64,000 nucleotides of DNA from contig NZ_CP023737.1 in NCBI RefSeq assembly GCF_002752655.1, positions 1,612,001 to 1,676,000 of the forward strand, read 5' to 3'. The position numbers were made by a program, and so were the translations under genes. The DNA is from Methylosinus trichosporium OB3b (GTDB taxonomy: Bacteria > Pseudomonadota > Alphaproteobacteria > Rhizobiales > Beijerinckiaceae). Numbering within the stretch: the stretch's first letter is position 1; the number at the start of each line of letters is the position of its first letter. Below the pieces are notes generated by a model. That model saw only the letters and a program-made list of their open reading frames with translations. It searched no databases and was not told where the DNA came from. Below are positions 1 to 9,049 of the stretch, piece after piece.

Positions 1-1428
1 GCGGCTGCGGGCGTCATGCGGCTTGTCGACATGCTCGTCGGGTCCGGCTGGCAATGCATGCCGACTCCAGACGCGGCGGCGCTGGGGATTTCTCCGAAGG
101 AAGCGAGAGCGCTCGGCCGTGGCATTCGGTCGGAATGGAAGCTGTTTTCACGTGATCCGCGCAAGTTCTGCGATGCGCGGCGCCGCTTGACGCTCAACGG
201 CCTGCTGCGCCTCGCCGCGCGCACCTTCGTGACCGCGAACGAAGCTTGCGCCGTGCTGAAATATGATCGCAAGCGCGTCGAGCGGAAGGGCGCGCGCTAT
301 GCGACATGCCTCGCCCAGGTCGATCCGGATCGGTTGAGCAATCCGAACAATCGGCCGAACACGTTGAGATTGCGCGGCGGCGTCGAGTTCGATGAAGATA
401 GCGTGCCGGCGGCCTATCACATCCGCAACGCGCATTATGCGGATTGGTGGGCCGGGACCGAATCGCAGACATGGACCCGCATCGAGCGCGAGACGCCGCA
501 CGGGCGCCCCGTCTTCATCCACGCCTTCGAGCCGGAGCGCGAGGATCAGACGCGCGCCATCACGCCATTCGCCTCGCTGATTTCCAGGCTGCGCATGATC
601 GGCAAGCACGCTGATCTCGAGATCGCCAACGCCACGGCGAATGCGCTGTTCGCCGCCTTCGTCGAATCGGACCTTCCAGCCGAGGAGGTGGCGCAGCGGC
701 TCGCGGCCGGAAGCCAGCAGACGTCGCTGCGCGCGTCCTACATCGACAAGATGGTCGATCATTATACGAAGCACCCGGCGACGCTGGGCGGCGTTCGTAT
801 TCCCGTGCTCATGCCGGGCAGCAAGGTGAGCATGAACGGCACGTCGCGCGCGACGACGGCCTTTCCCGCTTTCCAGGCGGCATTCCTGCAATCCATCGCC
901 TCGGCGCTCGGCGTCTCTTACGAGCAGCTGGCGATGGATTGGAGCCGCACCAATTATTCCAGCGCGCGTGCGGCCCTCAATGAAGTGTGGCGCACCATCA
1001 AGCGGCTGCAGGCGGTTTTCGCCGAGCAATATGTGCAGCCGATCTATTTCGCCTTTCTCGAAGAGGCCTTCGACAAGGGCTATGTCGTCGCCCCCGCCGG
1101 AGCGCCGGATTTCTGGGACATGCCGGAGGCCTATGTCGCCGCCCGCTGGATCGGCCCGGGCCGCGGCTATGTCGATCCGGTGAAGGAGGCCGAGGCGGCG
1201 GCCCTGCGCATGGAAGGCCTCACCTCGAACCTCGAGATCGAGAACGCCGAGCAAGGCCTCGATTGGGAGGAGAACATCGAGCAGATCGCCTTCGAGAATG
1301 ATGTGCTCGCGGAGCAGGGCCTCACGCGCCTGTCGATGGTCGCCGCCGTGCAGGCCAACAATGGCGCGAAGCCAGACAGCGAGGAAGCGACGGGACCGGC
1401 CGGGCCCGGCGGAGGAGCGAGCTCATGA
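1..1428 (+). CDS. Phage portal protein, lambda family (5' end outside window)
   Basis: Portal subunit that would form the ring at the capsid vertex through which DNA is packaged and to which the tail attaches. The reading frame is open from base 1 with no stop before the first ATG at 16, so the gene probably starts upstream. The visible ~470 residues match the lambda gpB-type portal family by overall pattern: a conserved run around residues 190-215 (ISRLRMIGKHADLEIANA), a segment containing SYEQLAMDWSRTNYSS near residue 310, and an acidic, proline/glycine-rich tail. Its stop overlaps the ATG of the protease gene by 4 bases (ATGA), so the two are translationally coupled. Lambda portals are about 530 residues, consistent with a short missing N-terminus. 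Confidence 0.88.
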   Translation, partial: AAAGVMRLVDMLVGSGWQCMPTPDAAALGISPKEARALGRGIRSEWKLFSRDPRKFCDARRRLTLNGLLRLAARTFVTANEACAVLKYDRKRVERKGARYATCLAQVDPDRLSNPNNRPNTLRLRGGVEFDEDSVPAAYHIRNAHYADWWAGTESQTWTRIERETPHGRPVFIHAFEPEREDQTRAITPFASLISRLRMIGKHADLEIANATANALFAAFVESDLPAEEVAQRLAAGSQQTSLRASYIDKMVDHYTKHPATLGGVRIPVLMPGSKVSMNGTSRATTAFPAFQAAFLQSIASALGVSYEQLAMDWSRTNYSSARAALNEVWRTIKRLQAVFAEQYVQPIYFAFLEEAFDKGYVVAPAGAPDFWDMPEAYVAARWIGPGRGYVDPVKEAEAAALRMEGLTSNLEIENAEQGLDWEENIEQIAFENDVLAEQGLTRLSMVAAVQANNGAKPDSEEATGPAGPGGGASS

Positions 1429-2744
1429 CGATCGTCGCGCGCGTCGCGCATAAGCTCATCTTCAATCAAGCGCAACTCATCGATGAATTCGCGGCCGAGA
1501 CGCTCGTCTCCGGCCTCGCCCAGCGTTTCGACGTCGATCCGCCAGCGGATTTCGATGCGTCGCGCTTCGTCGGGCGCCGTGCGGAAACGCGCCTCTCCAA
1601 TGGCGATCTGGAAGAGGCCTATCGGATCGAGGATGGAATCGCCCTCGTCAACGTCTTCGGCGAGCTGGTCACTCGCGGAGCATGGCTCAACGCCTGGAGC
1701 GGCCTCACCTCCTATGAGGGATTCGAGGCCATCATGCGCGCGGCGGCCGTGGATTCGCGCGTGCGCGGGATCATCCTCGATATGAACACGCCGGGCGGCC
1801 AGGGCGCCGGCGCGATGGAGGCTGGGAAGCTCGTGCGTGCGATCGCCGATCGCAAGCCGGTCGTCGCTTTCGTCAACGCCCAGGCCGCGAGCGCCGGCTA
1901 CGCCATCGCATCCGGCGCCACCCGCATCATCTCGATTCCCTCGGGCAGCGTCGGCTCGATCGGCGTCGTGTGGATGCATGTCGACCGCAGCGCCGAGCAT
2001 GAGAAGGCCGGGCGCAAGGTCACCGTGCTGACCGAGGGCGCCTATAAGGCCGACGGCCACCCCTTCGCCGCGCTCGACGATGGCGCGCGCGGCCGCATCC
2101 AATCGCAGATGCGCGAGCTCTACGATGATTTCGTTCGCACGGTCGCGGATCACCGCGACCTTCCGGAGCGCGCCGTGCGCGACACGCAGGCGAGGGTCTA
2201 TCGCGGCGACCGGGCCGTCGAGAACGGTCTCGCGGACGCCGTCGGCACGCTCGACGACGCCTTCGCCTTCTTTTCCCAAGGCCGGGAGTCCGGCCGCTTT
2301 TCCCTCATCGGAGGAACCATGTCCGACTCGTCGAAGGGCCCGGCCGGCCCCGCCGCTGGCGAAACGGTCGCCAAGGCCGACCACGAAGCCGCTCTCGCCG
2401 CCGCCCGCACCGAGGCGCACGCCGCCGGCGTGCAGGCCGAGCGTGCGCGCATCGGCGCCATTCTCGGCCATGAGAACGCGAAGGGCCGCGAGAGCCTCGC
2501 CCAGCATTTCGCCTTCAAGACCGCTATGCCGGCCGACTCCGCCATCGAGGCCCTTGCGGCGGCGGCGCCGGCCGCCGCGGCCGCGGCGAAAACACATCGT
2601 CTCGACAATCTGGCGCCGAATCCGAAGGTCGACGCCGATCTGGAGCCGATCTCTCCGGCGCAGGCCGCCGCCGAAGGGTGGGAATCTGTCGTCAAACAGC
2701 TGAACGCCGAGCAGTCCCGCGGCGCTTCGCGCGGCCGCCACTGA
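1425..2744 (+). CDS. S49 family (SppA/ClpP-fold) head-maturation protease
   Basis: Serine protease expected to process portal and scaffold during prohead maturation, like lambda gpC. The ClpP-fold core lies at about residues 70-290. The likely catalytic serine is Ser156 in QAASAGYAIASGA, with the S49 general-base lysine at Lys208 in EGAYKADGHPF. The strand-and-turn motif IILDMNTPGG near residue 117 is typical. The last ~130 residues are alanine-rich and helical with a charged linker, as expected for a scaffold-like extension that is cleaved during assembly; an internal ATG at about 2320 could give a separate scaffold product, as lambda Nu3 does (inference). It starts inside the portal stop codon. 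Confidence 0.88.
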   Translation: MTIVARVAHKLIFNQAQLIDEFAAETLVSGLAQRFDVDPPADFDASRFVGRRAETRLSNGDLEEAYRIEDGIALVNVFGELVTRGAWLNAWSGLTSYEGFEAIMRAAAVDSRVRGIILDMNTPGGQGAGAMEAGKLVRAIADRKPVVAFVNAQAASAGYAIASGATRIISIPSGSVGSIGVVWMHVDRSAEHEKAGRKVTVLTEGAYKADGHPFAALDDGARGRIQSQMRELYDDFVRTVADHRDLPERAVRDTQARVYRGDRAVENGLADAVGTLDDAFAFFSQGRESGRFSLIGGTMSDSSKGPAGPAAGETVAKADHEAALAAARTEAHAAGVQAERARIGAILGHENAKGRESLAQHFAFKTAMPADSAIEALAAAAPAAAAAAKTHRLDNLAPNPKVDADLEPISPAQAAAEGWESVVKQLNAEQSRGASRGRH

Positions 2745-2771
2745 TCGGGCAGGAACCAGAGGAACGCCATC

Positions 2772-3449
2772 ATGGGAACGCCCCAGGGAATCACGCTCAA
2801 CGAGACCGCGCATCCTTTCACCTTCGTCGTTTCGGAGGATTCGGACGGCGCCGGCTATCTCTCACGTGACGAGGTGATCATCGGCAACAGCCAGACGATC
2901 GTCGTCGGCCAGGTGCTGGCGCGCCAGGCCGTGCCGGCCGCTGTCACCATCTCAGCGGCCGCCGACGCCGGCAATACCGGCAATGGCGTGCTTACCCTCG
3001 CCTCGCCGGGCTGCGACGCCAATGTGATCGGCGGCGATTACCGCGTCGTGTTCCTCGAGGCTGCGACCAATTCCGGCCGCTTCGAAGTGTTCGATCCGCG
3101 CGGCGTCGCCATCGGCCAGGGCGCCGTCGGAAGCGCCTTCGCCAAGCAGGTGAAGTTCACCATCGCCGACGGCGCGACGGATTTCGCGGCCGGCGACAGC
3201 TTCACCCTCCATGTCGACGAGGGCGACGAGACGAACGAGGTGCATGTCGCCTGGGCGCCGGGTCTACGCGCATCCGCCATCGCCGGCTATCCGGCGACGA
3301 CGGGCGCGTCCACGACGAAGAAGATCACCGTCATCAATGCGCATGCGACCGTGCGGCTCGCCGATCTCATTTTCGGCGGCTCGCCGTCCACCGCGCAGAT
3401 CGACCAGGCGAAGCGCGAACTCGGCGCCGGCCTCGTCAAGTTCCGCTGA
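2772..3449 (+). CDS. Head decoration protein (gpD-like) with an inserted repeat domain
   Basis: Capsid-stabilising protein that would bind the three-fold sites of the expanded head. It sits in the usual place between protease and major capsid genes. The N-terminal ~50 residues and the C-terminal ~60 residues, with ATVRLADLIFGGSP near the end, look like a lambda gpD-type decoration protein. The middle (about residues 55-150) is an extra module ending in the pattern F-[EV]-V-x-DP-x-G-V ... FTIADGATDF-x2-GD-x-FT. The same module occurs twice in the tail sheath gene of this prophage. Lambda gpD is about 110 residues, so this protein is roughly doubled by the insertion. The gene follows the protease after 27 bases. 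Confidence 0.82.
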   Translation: MGTPQGITLNETAHPFTFVVSEDSDGAGYLSRDEVIIGNSQTIVVGQVLARQAVPAAVTISAAADAGNTGNGVLTLASPGCDANVIGGDYRVVFLEAATNSGRFEVFDPRGVAIGQGAVGSAFAKQVKFTIADGATDFAAGDSFTLHVDEGDETNEVHVAWAPGLRASAIAGYPATTGASTTKKITVINAHATVRLADLIFGGSPSTAQIDQAKRELGAGLVKFR

Positions 3450-3522
3450 CCCTTCCCATCCGCGCCCCGGCGACGCCGGGCCTGCTCTCGGCTGGTCGCC
3501 CAGCCCCTGAAAGGACTTTGAA

Positions 3523-4548
3523 ATGCCCATCATGGACGTCTTCCTGGGCGACGCCTTCACCGCTCGCTCGCTGACCACCGCCATCGACCGCTATTCCTAT
3601 GTGCCCGGCTTCCTCGAGACCATTCCCGGCCTCTTCGAGGACAGGGCGGTGCGCACACCGGAAATCTTCATCGAGGAGCGCGATTTCGCGCCGGCGCTGA
3701 TCCAGACGAGCCCGCGCGGCGCGCCGCCGCATCAGGAGAGCGGCGACAAGCGAAAGGTGCGCGCCTTCAGCAGCACGCGCATCGCCGATTCGTCGCGCGT
3801 CTGGGCGCATGAAATTCAGGGAATCCGGCCCTTCGGCCAGGAAGTCGGCTTGAAGGATCTTCAGATGGAGATCGGCCGCCGGCAGATGAAGATCAAGAAC
3901 AACTTCGCCCTGACCAAGGAGAACATGCGCTTCGGCTGCGTCACCGGCGTCGTCGTCGATGCGGACGGCTCGACCATCTATTCCTGGTTCGACGAGTTCG
4001 GCGTGTCGGCGCCGACCGAGACCGTCTTCGATTTCAGCTCTGCGGCGACCGAGGGTGACATCATCAAAGCCTGCAATGCGAAGCGCCGCAGCATGGTGCG
4101 CTCGCTGAAGGGTCTCGGCGGCGCCAATGTGACGATCCATGCGCTCTGCGGCGACGACTTCTGGGACGCCTTCGTGACCTCGGCCGAGGTCCGCAAGACC
4201 TATCAATATGCGATGGCGGCGAAGGATCTGCAGAACGACGTCGGCGGCGCATGGGAATCTTTCCGCTTCGGCAAGATCATGTGGCACAACTACCGCGGCA
4301 CGGATGATCAGACGACGCTCGCGGTCGGCGCGAAGAAAGCGAAATTCTTTCCGGCCGGAGCCGGGATTTTCCAGGTCGCGAAGGCTCCGGCGGAGCGTTT
4401 CGAATTCGTCAATACGCCCGGCCTGGACGAATATTCCTGGGTGGTGCCGGACAAGGATCGCGACTCCTGGGCGGATGTCGAGGTCTACAGCTATCCGCTG
4501 CATGTCTGCACCATGCCGCAGGCGCTCGACGCCGCGAAAATCAACTGA
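3523..4548 (+). CDS. Major capsid protein, lambda gpE family
   Basis: Structural subunit of the icosahedral head. The 341-residue length matches the E-type capsid family (about 340 residues). Supporting segments are the N-terminal MDVFLGDAFTARSLT, the loop with DRYSYVPG near residue 21, and the C-terminal DEYSWVVPDKDRDSW region near residue 305. A purine-rich ribosome site (GAAAGGA) lies about 7 bases before the ATG. The order portal, protease, decoration, capsid is that of lambda-like head operons, unlike the P2 head, although the tail genes downstream are P2-like. Confidence 0.9.
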   Translation: MPIMDVFLGDAFTARSLTTAIDRYSYVPGFLETIPGLFEDRAVRTPEIFIEERDFAPALIQTSPRGAPPHQESGDKRKVRAFSSTRIADSSRVWAHEIQGIRPFGQEVGLKDLQMEIGRRQMKIKNNFALTKENMRFGCVTGVVVDADGSTIYSWFDEFGVSAPTETVFDFSSAATEGDIIKACNAKRRSMVRSLKGLGGANVTIHALCGDDFWDAFVTSAEVRKTYQYAMAAKDLQNDVGGAWESFRFGKIMWHNYRGTDDQTTLAVGAKKAKFFPAGAGIFQVAKAPAERFEFVNTPGLDEYSWVVPDKDRDSWADVEVYSYPLHVCTMPQALDAAKIN

Positions 4549-4561
4549 CCTCCGGCGCGGG

Positions 4562-4948
4562 ATGTCCCTCTTCCGCGACGCCTTCGCAGCGGCGGACGCC
4601 GATTTCGACGACAATTTCGGCGAGCCGCTGCAAATCATTCCGGTCGTCGTGGGCGAATTTCTGCGCAATGCGACGCCGGCGGCTCCTCCCCTCGAATTGG
4701 TCGGCATTCTCGATTTGCCGACCGACATCCTCGCCGTCGGCCGCGAACGCGACAGCGCCCGCTCGGAGGTGATCGCGCAGACGCCGTCCGCGGACTTCGC
4801 TCTGCAGCATTTCGGCCCCGACGCGCCGCTTCCGAAGGAAGGCGACGAGATCGTCGCGCCGTCGCGTCCGGGCGCGCCGCGCTATCGAGTCCTATCGGCC
4901 AAGCCGGACGGCGTGTCCCGGATCATCTGTCAGCTCGCCGCCCTATGA
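4562..4948 (+). CDS. Small head-tail joining-type phage protein
   Basis: A 128-residue acidic protein immediately after the capsid gene. The start ATG at 4562 was chosen because the longer frame upstream runs entirely inside the capsid gene. Position and size fit a head-tail connector or attachment protein (the lambda gpFII group), but I see no diagnostic motif. Features visible are an N-terminal MSLFRDAFAAADADF segment and a C-terminal beta-rich part with the block APRYRVLSAKPDGV. It could instead be another neck protein. Confidence 0.65.
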   Translation: MSLFRDAFAAADADFDDNFGEPLQIIPVVVGEFLRNATPAAPPLELVGILDLPTDILAVGRERDSARSEVIAQTPSADFALQHFGPDAPLPKEGDEIVAPSRPGAPRYRVLSAKPDGVSRIICQLAAL

Positions 4949-4958
4949 GGTTCGTTCC

Positions 4959-5717
4959 ATGGTCGGATTGACGTCCTTCGCCGTCGGCCTCGCGGCGACG
5001 CGCGCGCTGCGCGGCCGCACCATGGCTGAGAACCGGGTGCATTTCGAGCCCAATGTCGCGATTGCCGTCACCGCGCCGACGCTCTGCGTTTATGTCGCCG
5101 GCGGCGAAACGGAGGTCGAGGGACGCGCGCTGCTGGATGCGAGCGGGAGCCGGGTTCGTTTCGAGCTGTTGCTGCCGCCTGTCGTCGTGCTGGCGACGGG
5201 CCAGCAAGAGGCGCAACTGGATATGAACGCCTCGGCGGCGCTGGCCTTCGCATTGTTCTGGCGTCAATGCTTGATCGCGCTGCAGTCCGATCAGAACGTC
5301 TGGTCCGGGCTCTGGCGCAGCTTCGTCCCGCGCATTCACTCGCTGGTCGCCGGCGCCGACCTGATCGAGCTGGAGAAAGGGCAGAAGATCCCGGCGCGCA
5401 TTGTCGAGCTCGTCATCGAGCCGTTGAGCGAGCCGAGCATCGGCGTCGAGCCGCAAGGCGTTTGGGCCGAAATGCTCGCCGCGATGCGCGCCGAAACCGG
5501 CGAGCTATCCGTCCTCGCCGATCTGCTTCAGTCGGCGATCACAGGCGTAGTCGCGCTCGCCGATTGGCGTTCCGATCTCGCGCGGCTCGGCATTACCTTC
5601 GCGCTCGGCGAGGCGCTCGGCGTCGGGCCGGCGGAACACGATATCGGCCCATCATTCGACGGCCCGACGATCGTCGAAGAATTCGCCGACGCCACGCTCA
5701 CTGAACCGCAGAGCTGA
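4959..5717 (+). CDS. Phage neck/tail-completion protein, unassigned
   Basis: A 252-residue protein with no motif I recognise. It lies between the head-tail joining gene and baseplate gene V, where P2-like phages encode tail-completion proteins. The first ~25 residues are alanine-rich. A central stretch FALFWRQCLIALQSDQNVW near residue 95 and the following basic part suggest a mixed alpha/beta fold. It ends 3 bases before the next gene and is clearly cotranscribed. The function is inferred from position only. Confidence 0.6.
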   Translation: MVGLTSFAVGLAATRALRGRTMAENRVHFEPNVAIAVTAPTLCVYVAGGETEVEGRALLDASGSRVRFELLLPPVVVLATGQQEAQLDMNASAALAFALFWRQCLIALQSDQNVWSGLWRSFVPRIHSLVAGADLIELEKGQKIPARIVELVIEPLSEPSIGVEPQGVWAEMLAAMRAETGELSVLADLLQSAITGVVALADWRSDLARLGITFALGEALGVGPAEHDIGPSFDGPTIVEEFADATLTEPQS

Positions 5718-5720
5718 CAT

Positions 5721-6590
5721 ATGGACCCGGTTCGGGCGATCCGAGAACTTCAGCAGGCGCTGGCGGGCGCGGTGCAGGAGATTGCGGAGCTGCGCGCGGC
5801 GCATGAGCGCACCATCATGCATGGCGTCGTGACCGCGCGCGACAAGACCAAGGGCGTTCGCTTGCAGATCGGCCTGGACGCAGACGGCCGGCCGGTGGAG
5901 ACGGATTGGCTGCCGATGTCGCAGACCGCCGGCGTGCGCAAGACATGGTCGTTGCCGAGCGTCGGGCAGCAGCTCACCGCCTTCTGCCCGAGCGGCGATG
6001 CGCAGCGCGCCGTGCTCATGCCGTTCACCTGGTCCGACAATAATCCGGCGCCGTCGGACGATGTCGACGCCGATGTCGATCTGCGCGGCAAGACGCGCGT
6101 GACGCAGAAGGACGGCAGCTTGAAGCGCGAGGTCGACGGCGTCACCGAGACGATCTCGAAGCAGAGCCATTCGGTGACCCTGCACAAGGACGAGCAGGCC
6201 GCGGCGACGGTCGACGACAAGCATCCATGGGCCGGCAACACAGGCGACGCGCTGCATGGCTGGACGATCACGAAGGATGGCGGCCTCGAGGCGCAGGTGA
6301 ACATGGGCGGCGCGATGCATCTGTTTCACATTCATCCGACCGGCGGGCTCACTGTGAGCGCGTTCGGCGGCAATCATCAGATCACCATCGGCGAGAGCGG
6401 GATCAAGCACAAATCGACATCGCGCGTGACCGTGGAAGCGCCGCAGATCGAGCACAATGGCGCGCTGAAGGTCGCGGGCTCGATCCTCGCCGGCGGCGTC
6501 GTGCAGAGCGCGGGCTTCCTCGGCAATTTGCAGGGCTATTCCATCGGGACCGGCTTCGGCGGCGGGCTTTCTGGAGCGACGGACTGGTGA
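5721..6590 (+). CDS. V: Baseplate assembly protein V (tail spike hub)
   Basis: The P2 gpV family forms the trimeric membrane-piercing spike at the centre of the baseplate. The 289-residue protein has an N-terminal helix (residues 1-35), an OB-fold-like segment (about 38-100, with HGVVTARDKTKGVRLQIGL), and a repetitive beta region rich in short strands (about 140-240) that would form the beta-helical spike. A glycine-rich C-terminus follows. The ATG directly follows the upstream stop and the end overlaps the GTG of the next gene by 4 bases. It heads the V-W-J-I baseplate block in the P2 order. Confidence 0.85.
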   Translation: MDPVRAIRELQQALAGAVQEIAELRAAHERTIMHGVVTARDKTKGVRLQIGLDADGRPVETDWLPMSQTAGVRKTWSLPSVGQQLTAFCPSGDAQRAVLMPFTWSDNNPAPSDDVDADVDLRGKTRVTQKDGSLKREVDGVTETISKQSHSVTLHKDEQAAATVDDKHPWAGNTGDALHGWTITKDGGLEAQVNMGGAMHLFHIHPTGGLTVSAFGGNHQITIGESGIKHKSTSRVTVEAPQIEHNGALKVAGSILAGGVVQSAGFLGNLQGYSIGTGFGGGLSGATDW

Positions 6591-6964
6591 GCAGCCTCGG
6601 AATCGACCGCCACACCGGCCAGACTCTGACCGGCTGGGCGCATGTCGTCCAGTCGATGCAGGTGATCTTCTCGACGGGCGTCGGCGCGCGCGTCATGCGT
6701 CGCACATTCGGCTCGGCCGTTCCCGCGCTGCTCGGCCAGAACTTCGTTCCGGCGACCGTGCTGCGTTTCATGTCCGCGGTCGCCATTGCGATCGATTTGT
6801 GGGAGCCGCGCTTCCGCGTGCGGAGCTTCTCGCTGCCGAGCGATGCGAACGACGCCGAAAGCGCTGGGCAGGGCCGGCTCGGGATGCAAATCCACGGCGA
6901 TTATATGCCGAACGCGCTCGAGGGGGATTTCACTGTGGTCGTTCCGAAGACGGTGGATCTGTGA
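6587..6964 (+). CDS. W: Baseplate wedge protein W (gp25-like)
   Basis: The P2 gpW/T4 gp25 family makes the baseplate wedge and carries a lysozyme-like fold. The GTG at 6587 overlaps the stop of V (GTGA) and gives 125 residues, the normal length for the family. Typical features are the N-terminal MGIDR-type start (here SSLGIDRHTGQTLTG), ARVMRRTFGSAVPALLG near residue 35 and an acidic beta-rich end. The longer upstream frame overlaps V almost completely and is not credible. Confidence 0.85.
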   Translation: MSSLGIDRHTGQTLTGWAHVVQSMQVIFSTGVGARVMRRTFGSAVPALLGQNFVPATVLRFMSAVAIAIDLWEPRFRVRSFSLPSDANDAESAGQGRLGMQIHGDYMPNALEGDFTVVVPKTVDL

Positions 6965-7878
6965 GCCGCTTCCTCGCATCCTCGCTCGATCTATCGCTGC
7001 TGCCGGCGCCGCAGGTCGTCGAGACGATCGACTATGAAGCGATCCTCGCCGCGCGGATCGCCGAGCTCACGGCGAAATTCGCCGCGGCGGGCGTGGCCTA
7101 TAATGTCGGCGGGCTGGAAACCGACCCGGGCGTCGTTCTCGAAGAAGCGGACGCCTATCGCGAGCTGTTGATGCGCGCGCGCATCAATGACGCGGCGAAG
7201 GCGACGATGCTGGCCTTCGCTGTCGGCGCCGATCTCGAGCAGCTCGCGGCGCTCTATGGCGTCGCGCGCCGCCTCATCGCGGCGGCGACGGCGAATGCGG
7301 CCGCGGTCTATGAGAGCGACGCCGAGCTGCGGCGCCGCGCGCAGATCGCGCCGGAGGCTTTCACGACATGCGGATCGGCCGGCGCCTATGTCCACCATGC
7401 GCTGGAGGCCGCCCCGGAGCTGATCGACGCGCGGCCGATCGTATCACTGTCGTCATCCGGACAGGCGGGAGTGCGCGTCGTGTGCCTGGCGCGGGGCGGC
7501 GACGGCGTTCCGAGCGCCGGCGCGCTCGCGGCGGTGAGGGCGCGGCTCAACCGCACGGACGTCAAGCCGATGACCGTGCCCGTGGCCATCGCCGCGGCGG
7601 CGCCGGTCGCCTATTCGGTCGCCGCGAGCCTGCAAATTCACGCCGGGGCCGCCTCGGCGCCGATCCAGGCGGCGGCGATCGCTGCGGCGCAGGCGATGAT
7701 CGCCGCGCGCCGCGGGCTCGGCGTCGATGTGCTGCGTCAGGCCTTCGAAGCGGCGCTGCGCGTCGCTGGCGTCGAGCGCGTGGTTCTGAGCGCGCCGCCG
7801 GTCGATATCGCCATCGCCGACGACCAATGCGCGAACTGCGTCGGTCTCGATGTTTCGGTCGTCGCCCTCGATGATTGA
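6961..7878 (+). CDS. J: Baseplate assembly protein J
   Basis: P2 gpJ (T4 gp6-like) protein that builds the outer baseplate ring with W and I. The GTG at 6961 overlaps the W stop and gives 305 residues, as expected. The helical block around residues 45-110 (EADAYRELLMRARINDAAKA, then AVGADLEQLAALYGV) is the family signature, and RRRAQIAPEAFTTCGSAGAYVHHAL at about 128-152 (shown in part) follows as usual. The C-terminus is a long alanine-rich alpha/beta segment. It overlaps gene I by 8 bases. Confidence 0.87.
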   Translation: MSRFLASSLDLSLLPAPQVVETIDYEAILAARIAELTAKFAAAGVAYNVGGLETDPGVVLEEADAYRELLMRARINDAAKATMLAFAVGADLEQLAALYGVARRLIAAATANAAAVYESDAELRRRAQIAPEAFTTCGSAGAYVHHALEAAPELIDARPIVSLSSSGQAGVRVVCLARGGDGVPSAGALAAVRARLNRTDVKPMTVPVAIAAAAPVAYSVAASLQIHAGAASAPIQAAAIAAAQAMIAARRGLGVDVLRQAFEAALRVAGVERVVLSAPPVDIAIADDQCANCVGLDVSVVALDD

Positions 7879-9046
7879 CTCGCTGCTGCCGGACCCGACG
7901 CCTTGGGAGCGCGCCGTCGAGGCGACGAGCGCCGCGCGCTGGGACCTACCCGCCGAGACGATCGCCGCGCTGGCGCGCGCGGCGGATTGCCCGGCGGCGC
8001 TGATCGGCTATCTCGCCTTTGCGCGATCAGCCGATGTGTGGCGCGACGATTGGCCGATCGAGCGCAAGCGCGCCGTCACGCAACGCGCGCTGCTCGACCA
8101 GGGGCTCAAAGGCGCGCTGGCGCTTCATGAGCGCTATCTCGGCTATGTCGACGCCGAGCTGCTCCGCGCCGTCACGCCGCCCGCGCGTTTCGCGCCCGGG
8201 CGTCGCCTCACGCCGGCCGAGATGGATGCGATGCTGGCCGACATGCCAGAGATCCGGATCAAGGTTTACGCGGATCCGCGCGGCTCGGGGCGGCGAATGT
8301 TTTTCGAGCGGCGCTATTATTCTTCGGGGTGCGGATGGTCGACGGCGGGCGCCGACGATGTGCATGAGAGCCGGGCCACGCTCTTGCGCGACGGCGTCGC
8401 GACGCCGTTGCGGATCGCGGATGTGACGCCGGACGGCGTCGACGCAGGCCTCGGCGTCTTTTCGCGTCTCTATCTTCCGCACGCATGGTCGATCGCGCGC
8501 GTGCTCGGACGCGGTCAGCTCCGCCGTCAGCGCTATTGGGGACGAAGCCGCGCCACGCAATGGGTGGTGTCGTTCGTCGTGACGGGCGACGCGCTTTCGC
8601 GCAGCGTCTCGCCTGGGCTTTATCCCGCCGTCGTGTCCCCGTCGCGCATCATGGCGCGTCACGCGGCGGCGCGCGGCAAGGCGTGGCTGTCGCATCGCTC
8701 GACATTGCGGCGGTGGCTGAGACCGTCTGCGGCGGCCGAATATGTCTATGACAGCCTGCGGCTCTGGGATGAGTCCGTCTCTGTCGCGCACCGGCGCAAG
8801 CGCTCCTTTTGGAGCTGGTCGTGGCGCGGCATGCCGACCCATTCGGCGATCTTGTCGATAGACGCCTCGCGCCCGGCGAAGAAGCGCAAGCGATGGCGCG
8901 GCGGCGGCTTCCACGGATTCTATCGCGCGCGCGACGGCCGCGCGCTCGCCGATGCGCTGGAGGCCGTGCGAGCGGCTTCGCTGCCGCACGAGACCATTCT
9001 CATCGATCTGGAAACCGCGTTCGAGCGGCGCTTCTACGGAGCTTGA
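7871..9046 (+). CDS. I: Tail protein I (baseplate)
   Basis: P2 gpI-type protein joining baseplate and tail fibres. I chose the ATG at 7871, which overlaps the end of J, over an in-frame site at 7850. The first ~190 residues match gpI: LLPDPTPWERAVEATSAARW, the block DVWRDDWPIERKRAV and a segment starting GALALHERYLGY. The remaining ~200 residues are an unusually basic, serine- and arginine-rich extension not found in short gpI proteins; it may be a clade-specific fibre-docking domain (inference). Gene order V-W-J-I supports the call. Confidence 0.8.
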   Translation: MIDSLLPDPTPWERAVEATSAARWDLPAETIAALARAADCPAALIGYLAFARSADVWRDDWPIERKRAVTQRALLDQGLKGALALHERYLGYVDAELLRAVTPPARFAPGRRLTPAEMDAMLADMPEIRIKVYADPRGSGRRMFFERRYYSSGCGWSTAGADDVHESRATLLRDGVATPLRIADVTPDGVDAGLGVFSRLYLPHAWSIARVLGRGQLRRQRYWGRSRATQWVVSFVVTGDALSRSVSPGLYPAVVSPSRIMARHAAARGKAWLSHRSTLRRWLRPSAAAEYVYDSLRLWDESVSVAHRRKRSFWSWSWRGMPTHSAILSIDASRPAKKRKRWRGGGFHGFYRARDGRALADALEAVRAASLPHETILIDLETAFERRFYGA

Positions 9047-9049
9047 TGC

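Noticed and set aside
1167..2813. Long minus-strand frame opposite portal and protease genes
   Set aside because: Shadow of GC-rich coding DNA; arginine-rich composition and no neighbours or start signal. The same applies to long minus-strand frames at 8027-9565, 9710-11107, 11140-12381, 17600-19468 and 21709-24081, and to plus-strand frames at 37608-39227, 40269-42311 and 45980-47401.
4208..4561. N-terminal extension of the head-tail joining gene
   Set aside because: It lies inside the capsid gene in another frame; the ATG at 4562 gives a sensible protein.
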